DNA of 64,000 nucleotides from Odobenus rosmarus divergens (taxonomy: Eukaryota > Chordata > Mammalia > Carnivora > Odobenidae). A program made the translations under genes and the position numbers. The stretch spans positions 482,297 to 546,296 of the forward strand of contig NW_004451412.1 in NCBI RefSeq assembly GCF_000321225.1. The letters run 5' to 3'. Shown here piece by piece: positions 59,401 through 64,000 of this stretch; position 1 is the first letter of the stretch; each line of letters starts with the position of its first letter. The notes under the pieces were generated by a model. The model saw only the letters and a program-made list of their open reading frames with translations, was not told the DNA's origin and ran no database searches.

Positions 59401-62400
59401 ATCTTCATCTGAAAACACTGTTTGAAGGACGTGATTGTAAATCTCTAAAATGGAACTGCTTAGAATAATTTCCAGAAGCCCAGGTACTGATGTGCCAACT
59501 AGTTTCTCAATCTCATTGAGGAGCCGTATGGACTTTAAGGAATCTCCACCACTATTTAAAAAGAGTGACTCATCAGGAACCTTCAAAGGATCTTCTGAGA
59601 GATTCAGAATAGACTATAGATGAGAAAAGGGAGAAATACGGTGAAGTAAAGGCCTAAAACCAAAACAATTCAACCAATTTATAGGTAATATATACAGCAT
59701 AGTACTTACATTAATGATATGAACAAGACACACAAAATAAATATTTTGATAATTAAAAAAACTTTAAAGGTATTTTCTTTTTAGTAAAGGAGACGATCAC
59801 TATGCTACCAATTTTGTCACAAACTCACTCTAAAACTACAATATTTCCCTTTAGAGCACTTTTCCTACCCATAAAATAGCGAGTGGAATTATAAAAATAT
59901 GATTTACTAATTATAAACTCCACAAAATACTAATATCTGATATTTCTATAATATGGGAACAGTATTTATATTCATTCGCTTCACTAAATCAAAATTATAT
60001 TCCAAGAATCTAAGAATGAAGTGAGACTTATCAAGCTATCCTTTACTTTCAAACAAGACTATACAATTACATCCTCTTTTCAGAACCCTTCAGAAAGCTC
60101 CACATTTTATCTAAGAAAAACTGTACTGACCTATGGTTGTAATATATACGTATTTCAAAATAATTTTTTTTTATTTTTTTAAAGATTATTTGAGAGAGAG
60201 AAAGAGAGAGAGAGAACATGGGGGGAGGAGCAAAGGGAGAGGGAGAAGCAGGCTCCCCGCCGAGCAGGAAGCCCAATAGGAGACTCAATCCCAGGACCCC
60301 TGGATCATAACCTGAGCCAAAGGCAGACACTTAACTGACTGAGCCACCCAAGCGCCCCTCCAAATAAATTTTTTAAATTGTTTGCTATACATATTTCTAT
60401 ATATGCAAACAGTCCCCAACTTAAAATGATTTGACTTAAGTTGTTGTTGTTGAAGTAGGCTCCATACCCAGTGTAGAGCCCAATGCAGGGCTTGAATTGA
60501 TGACCCTGAGATCAAGACCTGAGCCTAAATCAAGAGTCAGATGCTTAGCACCCCTTAAGATTTTTTAACTTCACAATGGTGTGAAAACAATATGCATTCA
60601 ATGGAAACTGTACTTCAAATTCTGATATTTTCCCAGTCAAGCAACATAGATCTCCTGATGCTGGGCAGGAACAGCCAGCCACAGCTCCCAGTCAGCCATG
60701 TGATCACAAGAGTAAACAACTGATATGCTTGTAACCATTCTGTACCCACACAACCATTCTGTTTTTCACTTTCAGTACAGTATTCAATAAATTACCTGAG
60801 ATATTCAACAATTTATTATAAAATAGGCTTTGTGTCAGATGTTTTTGCCCAACTGTAAGCTAATATAAGTGTTCTGAGCACATTTAAGGTAGGCTAGGCT
60901 AAGCTACAATGTTCGGTAGTTGTATTACATGCATTTTGACTATGAAATTTTCAACTTACAATGGGTTTATCCAGATGTAATCCCATTCTAAATTGAGGAA
61001 GATCTGTTGTTACTGCAAGTTCCTCAGGAATAATGACATAAGCCCTTATATCACAGATTTTAGTAAAGCAATATTTGGCCATTTTTCTCAACTCTGACAA
61101 GCACTGTACTCCACTGCCCCATTGGGGAAAAGTTATGTCAAGATGGGTCTTGTCTACCTGTGCCTTTTATGTCTACCTCACTTATTTTTGTTTTTTAAAG
61201 ATTTTATTTATTTATTTATCAGAGAGAGAGTGTGAGTGAAGAGAGCAGGGACAGCAGGCAGAGGGAGAAGCAGGCTCCCCGCTGAGCAGGAAGCCTGATG
61301 TGGGGCTCTATCCTGGGACCCTGGGATCATGACCTGAGCCAAAGGCAGAGGCTTAACCAACGAAGTCACCCAGGCATCCCTGTCTACCTCACTTCTAATA
61401 AATTTCTTTATGGGGAGCTTAATTTTACAGTAGAGAACCTAATCCTATTTTAATACAAATTGAAAAAACAATGGTATATTACTTAACATGACTTAACATT
61501 TGGGCATCAATAACATTCTTAGAAAACACTATCAGCCATATTAGGATGTTAATAGTCCCAAAAGATATAACATGACTTCTTTATAACAAATTTGTATCTT
61601 AAAAGTTATACCTTCCACAAATACTGTAATTTTCCCCAGAGTTCCTCTTTTCCATTGAGTTTGCACTCAGACTTCAAGTTTAAATAGTTTAAATATATCT
61701 TGTTTAACTCTGAAACATCAATTTTGCCTAAAAAGAGAAATTATTTTAAAATTTCAGTTCAAACCCTTTCTATCTTCATTAGTCTTAAGAATCCACACAT
61801 TTTTCAGTGTAAAAGTTTGAAATCTTATAGTTTGTGAAAGATAATCAATTCTAAAGAATGTAAGCCCACGCTACCAAGAATGTAATGGATAGTAAGAAAG
61901 GAAGAGCTAATGTTTACTTTATTTAAAGAGTTAAAAAATGGTCCTACTAACTGAACAATTACTGCATTTTGATGTAAATATTAAATAAAGATGAAATTGG
62001 GAAGGCAATATGGTCATTAAGAACATTATGTTTTAAAATCAAAAAGTCTTAGAGTTTCAACTCTACCATTAACCAGCGATTTTGTGAAAATTACTTAACC
62101 TCTTTAAGCCTTATTTTCCATATCTGTAAATGGGAATTATACTACCTACTCACAGGATTTTCTAGATAAAATGAGTTAATTATACAAAGCACTTAATAGA
62201 GGTCTACCACAATATATGCTAATATTACTTAGAATAATAAGGATTTAAAAGGCCTTTAAACTAGTTATGAATTAGTATTCATTTGGCACTGAAACATATC
62301 TGCTTCAAATGATTTTACCATGAGATGTAAATGGTAGAGAATCAATCAACAAAAGTTCATCCGGAATTGCATGACTTGGAAGATGCTTCTGCAGTTCTTT

Positions 62401-63752
62401 AAAGATGTATTCCTTTACTAAATCATTTTTGGACACCAAGAACAGAATTAATTTTTCCTGATTATACCAAGTAACTGCACAAGACTCCACTTGCTTAAGT
62501 CCTTCAGCAACCTATGAGAGAAATTATCCCAATTTGTCAGAGGACATTTAAAAGCAAACTTCATAAATGCTCAAACTTCTCATGTCTGAAATCAACACAG
62601 TCAAATTAAAATGTAAAATAACTAGACAAAGAAAAAAAAATCGACTGCTACTACTATTACCAGCACACTGGATTCTTCATGTTTTTCAAAAATAATTGCT
62701 CCCAGAGCAAAGTAAACCATTATTTTCACAGTTATCAAAATCCATTCTGTCACTTACTTAAAAAACAACTCTTTCTTCATGCTGGGAATAAGGGCACACT
62801 GAATAACCCACACCTATTATTGTAATCCATCATTAATACAAAAAAATCTTAGGTTTAAATAACGTTAATAGAGAATGCTGGCACAGAAAACTGGTGGAGG
62901 CTACTTCTAAAACCTACATATGTTAGTAGACACTTAGTATTTAAATAGTTTTACCTGTTGCACAAGTTCAATGTTAAGACGTTTGCCATGTCGTTTGATC
63001 TGACTGTCCTTTCGTCCCAAGAAAAACATCTGTCCATCTTTCACCATCACCAAGTCTCCTGTGGCTCGCATCATGCCAAGTGGTACTGTCATTTCATCAT
63101 CAAGAAAACATACTCTGTTTCTGCCACCTTCACAAGATATAACACCAGTGTAATAAAAAAAAAAAAATCCATGGAAAATATATTAAAAACCATCAAATCA
63201 AGAACATCTTCAAAAGTTCAGTTACTAAGTTTCACATTTTGAATATTTATAAGGAAAGGGGGCAGCACACTTTTAAATGTTACCTGGTAAAATTAAATAC
63301 AATAACCTCAGTAAAATAAAGGAATAAAACAAGATTTCTAAAAACATATGTGTGATTAAAAAAATTTAGAATACTGATTATAGAGAATTTTGGCTATAAA
63401 TATAAAGATCCAACTTGCAATTTTTACATTACTTTTATGTTTTCCCTAAGGGTATCAAACATTGTTATCTGAAATAATTATGGTAACATATTAAATGTTT
63501 CATGACTGTGAGAATGAGATTTAAAAATTATCATCATTGAAAAGAATACCAGACATAAGACAAATTGATCAAAGAATAAAATTAAACAGATTATTTTCTT
63601 GGGGGAAAAAAAAAAGATTTTCCCAATCAACAAAGGTAAAACCACCTAAAAATACTTGGCCACGGCCTTCCTGAATTGTGAAACCATTAGTATCTCTGAC
63701 TTCAACTACTGTTCCAAGCAGTGGAAATCCCAGTGGTACCGGCAATTCAGAT
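49954..63752 (-). CDS. AASDH: AASDH (ACSF4) C-terminal coding region, last 9 coding exons
   Basis: Beta-alanine-activating enzyme / aminoadipate-semialdehyde dehydrogenase homologue, an NRPS-like protein with an adenylation domain, a phosphopantetheine carrier domain and a C-terminal PQQ-type beta-propeller. Coding exons in transcript order (complement): 63752-63646, 63127-62955, 62511-62319, 61727-61612, 59613-58821, 54153-53990, 52531-52409, 51935-51804, 50343-49954. All have AG/GT sites and matching phases; 2191 nt, 729 residues and stop. The N-terminal third of the roughly 1100-residue protein lies beyond 64000. Visible motifs: RATGD (A7-like), GRKDSQIKRHGKRL (A8), SHGKID (A10 lysine), NSGGDSL (carrier serine), and propeller repeats with YIGSH signatures. 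No frameshift or stop is seen. Family work shows ATP-dependent beta-alanine activation; the in vivo role is less clear. Confidence 0.96.
50344..51803 (-). other. AASDH last intron
   Basis: 1460 bp with a (CA)n tract (50451-50478). No SINE. Open frames on the + strand are unsupported. Confidence 0.7.
50451..50478 (+). repeat. (CA)n microsatellite
   Basis: 14 uninterrupted CA units. Confidence 0.95.
51804..51935 (-). CDS. AASDH: AASDH exon: beta-propeller blade
   Basis: 44 codons after the acceptor CCATGGCAG, beginning ATGNRVWKHSCGKPLFSSPR and ending VDGNLLCFSHFGEQ at the donor GTGAAA. It contains the CIGCVDGNL strand typical of the repeat. Phase 0 at both ends. Confidence 0.95.
51936..52408 (-). 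other. AASDH intron
   Basis: 473 bp of AT-rich sequence; no repeat recognised. Confidence 0.7.
52409..52531 (-). CDS. AASDH: AASDH exon: beta-propeller blade
   Basis: 41 codons after the acceptor TTATTTGCAG, beginning KKKCVWKLKCGGTVFSSPCL and ending ATLGGHLLAINP at the donor GTAGGC. The FSSP plus YxATLGG pattern marks one PQQ-like blade. Phase 0 at both ends. Confidence 0.95.
52802..52991 (-). mobile_element. CAN-SINE in AASDH intron
   Basis: Reverse SINE with perfect 13-bp duplication TACTTGGTATCTA at 52789-52801 and 52992-53004. Confidence 0.94.
53217..53366 (+). mobile_element. CAN-SINE with internal deletion
   Basis: Head GGGGCACCTGGGTGGCTCAG; the segment between TCCTGGGATC and AGCCGGGAGCCTGC is missing about 25 bp; short A tail then G run. 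Confidence 0.88.
53990..54153 (-). CDS. AASDH: AASDH exon: beta-propeller blades
   Basis: Acceptor TTTCCCAACAG, donor GTAAGA. It reads GCYNGLVYVLKSNSGEKYWM, then TEDAVKSSATVDPTTGLLYI and GSHDQHAYALDIY. Each blade has the pattern hydrophobic strand, turn, Gly-Ser-His. 164 nt, entering after one base of Gly and leaving in phase 0. Near-identical to human. Confidence 0.95.
54410..54610 (+). mobile_element. MIR element
   Basis: CACTGAGCCTCAGATTATTT and ATAAGTACCCAGTGCATAGA fit the MIR core and 3' order. Confidence 0.55.
54625..54840 (-). mobile_element. MIR element
   Basis: AGTACTATTATATCTGCATT, TTTACAGATGACAAAAGGAA and CATGGCAGAGCGAGGACTGA fit the reverse complement of MIR. Opposite orientation to its neighbour. 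Confidence 0.65.
55338..55561 (+). mobile_element. CAN-SINE, first of two at one site
   Basis: Head GGGTGCCTGGGTGGCTCAGC, long (AAATA/AAAT)n tail. Flanked by TAAAATTAAGAACTTC at 55322-55337 and 55562-55577. Confidence 0.93.
55580..55771 (+). mobile_element. CAN-SINE, second of two at one site
   Basis: Head AGCGCCTGGGTGGCTCAGTC. Flanked by TAAAATTAAGAACTTCTC at 55562-55579 and a third copy at 55772-55789. Confidence 0.93.
56416..56570 (+). mobile_element. CAN-SINE (older) in L1
   Basis: Head GGGGCGCTTAGGTGGCTCAG, tail of A9. Divergent middle. Confidence 0.85.
56863..57049 (+). mobile_element. CAN-SINE
   Basis: Head GGGGCACCTGGGTGGCTGAA, tail AAATAAATAAAGAAAATCTT. Confidence 0.9.
57540..57781 (+). 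mobile_element. Carnivore L1 3' UTR end
   Basis: TCACTATATTGTACACCTGA, AACTAATGTAACACTATGTT and an A tail are the standard 3' end of carnivore L1s. Confidence 0.8.
57790..58340 (+). mobile_element. MLT1-type LTR relic (ERVL-MaLR)
   Basis: AGCTGGAGGCTAAATTCCCC, TTCAGATGACTGCAGCCACA and AACTGTTAGGTTTTGGGACA follow the MLT1 LTR order. Solo LTR; no viral genes. Confidence 0.75.
58375..58480 (-). mobile_element. MIR fragment
   Basis: CAGCAACTTGTCAAAGTTCA and GAGCTAGGTTCAAATCCAGA fit reverse MIR. Confidence 0.5.
58506..58696 (-). mobile_element. CAN-SINE in AASDH intron
   Basis: Reverse SINE ending GCCACCCAGGCGCCCC, 124 bp from the large AASDH exon; flanks AACCATTATTCTTT and AACCATTACTCTTT form the target duplication. 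Confidence 0.92.
58821..59613 (-). CDS. AASDH: AASDH large exon: carrier domain and start of beta-propeller
   Basis: 793 nt from the acceptor CATCTATAG to GTAG/GTAAGT (58821/58820). It starts SILNLSEDPLKVPDESLFLN and contains SGGDSLKSIRLL, the phosphopantetheine-attachment motif; the modified Ser is codon TCC at 59541-59539. A poorly conserved Ser/Lys-rich linker follows, then the propeller begins with MELHVRWRSDTGKCVDASPL and TVYIGSHSHRMMAIDLHSGK. Ends in phase 1 within GNFIVVG. The linker is the fastest-changing part compared with human. Confidence 0.96.
60166..60359 (-). mobile_element. CAN-SINE
   Basis: Reverse SINE, right end GAGCCACCCAAGCGCCCC. Confidence 0.9.
60408..61010 (+). mobile_element. 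Tigger-like (TcMar) DNA transposon
   Basis: ACAGTCCCCAACTTAAAATG at one end, TTAAGGTAGGCTAGGCTAAG inside and TTTTCAACTTACAATGGGTT near the other end match a common Tigger-derived consensus. Split by a SINE. Confidence 0.7.
60440..60562 (-). mobile_element. Short tRNA-type SINE inside Tigger
   Basis: Reverse tRNA-like sequence (AGATCAAGACCTGAGCC, TCAGATGCTTAGCACCCC); degenerate. Confidence 0.7.
61184..61380 (-). mobile_element. CAN-SINE
   Basis: Reverse SINE with 13-bp target duplication TGTCTACCTCACTT-type at 61171-61183 and 61382-61394. Confidence 0.93.
61612..61727 (-). CDS. AASDH: AASDH exon: A10 lysine and linker to carrier domain
   Basis: It begins GC, completing Gly of the SHGKID (A10) motif. 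The predicted catalytic lysine codon AAA is at 61725-61723. It continues as DVSELNKIYLNYLNLKSE and ends GKLQYLWK at the donor GTATAA. 116 nt, with acceptor CTTTTTAG. The helical linker leads into the peptidyl-carrier domain of the next exon. Confidence 0.94.
61728..62318 (-). other. AASDH intron with MIR
   Basis: 591 bp. A + strand MIR at about 62030-62240 (AATTACTTAACCTCTTTAAG, CCATATCTGTAAATGGGAAT, ATGAGTTAATTATACAAAGC). Confidence 0.7.
62319..62511 (-). CDS. AASDH: AASDH exon: adenylation C-terminal subdomain
   Basis: Acceptor CTCTCATAG, then VAEGLKQVESCAVTWYNQEK, LILFLVSKND, and finally LPSHAIPDELLLIDSLPFTS followed by H and the first base of the A10 glycine, at the donor GTAAAA. This is the mobile C-terminal subdomain preceding the catalytic A10 lysine. 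193 nt, phase 0 in and phase 1 out. Confidence 0.95.
62512..62954 (-). other. AASDH intron
   Basis: 443 bp of AT-rich sequence, no repeat recognised. Confidence 0.7.
62955..63127 (-). CDS. AASDH: AASDH exon: A7/A8 motifs of the adenylation domain
   Basis: After the acceptor TTGTGAAG it reads GGRNRVCFLDDEMTVPLG, then MMRATGDLVMVKDG, FFLGRKDSQIKRHGKRLN and IELVQQ, ending at the donor GTAAAA. RATGD corresponds to the A7 ribose-contact motif and GRKDSQIKRHGKRL to the A8 hinge of adenylate-forming enzymes. 173 nt, entering with 2 nt and leaving in phase 0. The poly-T tract before the acceptor is set back about 20-30 nt from the AG. Confidence 0.95.
63128..63645 (-). other. AASDH intron
   Basis: 518 bp, AT-rich; an A13 run at about 63157-63169 (poly-T on the transcript strand) serves as the displaced pyrimidine tract of the next exon. 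Confidence 0.65.
63646..63752 (-). CDS. AASDH: AASDH exon: adenylation domain, central part
   Basis: Transcript-wise it starts after TTTTCATAG (63753-63761) and ends TTTTTAG/GTGGTT at 63646. One base completes the previous codon, followed by 35 codons reading SELPVPLGFPLLGTVVEVRD and then NGFTIQEGRGQVFL. This matches human AASDH, within the adenylate-forming domain before the ATP/ribose-binding A7 motif. It is the most 5' AASDH exon in the window. Confidence 0.94.
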
Positions 63753-64000
63753 CTATGAAAACACAACAACCCAAACCACATTTAAATTTTTCATTTGAAT
63801 AGAAGATTTTCCAATGTATTTAAATCACATTATACCAAATAAAGAAAAAAAGTTTTGGTTATGTTATAATTCAAAGACTGCCAAGAGGAAAAGGTTAGGT
63901 GGAAAGGTTATTATAGGTTATTTATTTTTGTTTAGTCACAAAAAAGTTATAACAGGATCTGTAGCACCAGTTATAAGAAAGGTTCTGGATCCCCAGCTTA
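63753..64000 (-). other. AASDH intron continuing beyond the window
   Basis: AT-rich intron sequence upstream (transcript-wise 5') of the first visible AASDH exon. Confidence 0.7.

Larger units (their letters stand above)
59614..61611 (-). other. AASDH intron with Tigger and SINEs
   Basis: 2.0 kb; reverse SINEs at 60166-60359, 60440-60562 and 61184-61380 and a Tigger-type element. No exon seen. Confidence 0.7.

Overview
The window is nuclear DNA from a carnivoran mammal. About 27 copies of the carnivore-specific tRNA-Lys-derived SINE (CAN-SINE/SINEC) lie scattered through it, most with the head G-C-C-T-G-G-G-T-G-G-C-T-C-A and an AAATAAATAAAATCTTTAAAA-type tail, many between clear target-site duplications. 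The young dog-type SINEC_Cf form is not seen, so a non-dog caniform (bear, seal or mustelid group) is more likely; the species cannot be fixed from the sequence alone.

Two protein-coding genes are supported, arranged tail to tail. CRACD (KIAA1211, capping protein inhibiting regulator of actin dynamics) is on the + strand. Its eight coding exons, from the start codon at 18702 to the stop at 44314-44316, join in frame to 1340 codons, followed by a 3' UTR of about 2.7 kb ending near 46985. Its 5' non-coding exons lie outside the window, and 1-18685 is intron or upstream sequence. AASDH (ACSF4, beta-alanine-activating / aminoadipate-semialdehyde dehydrogenase-like enzyme) is on the - strand. The last nine coding exons (63752 down to 49954) give 729 C-terminal residues: the end of the adenylation domain, the phosphopantetheine carrier domain and the beta-propeller. 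Its 5' exons are beyond 64000. The same CRACD-AASDH neighbourhood exists in human 4q12. The two 3' ends are about 2.9 kb apart.

Layout: 1-4950 two L1 pieces in opposite orientation, riddled with SINEs; 5250-5735 a processed RPL21 pseudogene; 5740-18685 intron with a candidate regulatory block near 7430-7620, nested SINEs at 10794-11382 and an old L1/HAL1-like stretch at 13800-16290; 18686-44316 CRACD coding exons and introns, with a very large 2971-bp exon coding a Glu/Arg/Gln-rich coiled coil; 46985-49855 intergenic; 49855-64000 AASDH 3' part with L1, Tigger, MLT1 and SINE insertions in its introns.

The two genes are not functionally linked: CRACD acts on the actin cytoskeleton and AASDH is an NRPS-like metabolic enzyme. 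I did not find a new biological system. The points most worth a second look are the 42-bp tandem expansion in the CRACD coiled coil, the CRACD splice acceptor sitting directly behind an LTR/SINE stack, a doubly used SINE target site, and a non-repetitive intronic block with an RFX-type X-box.
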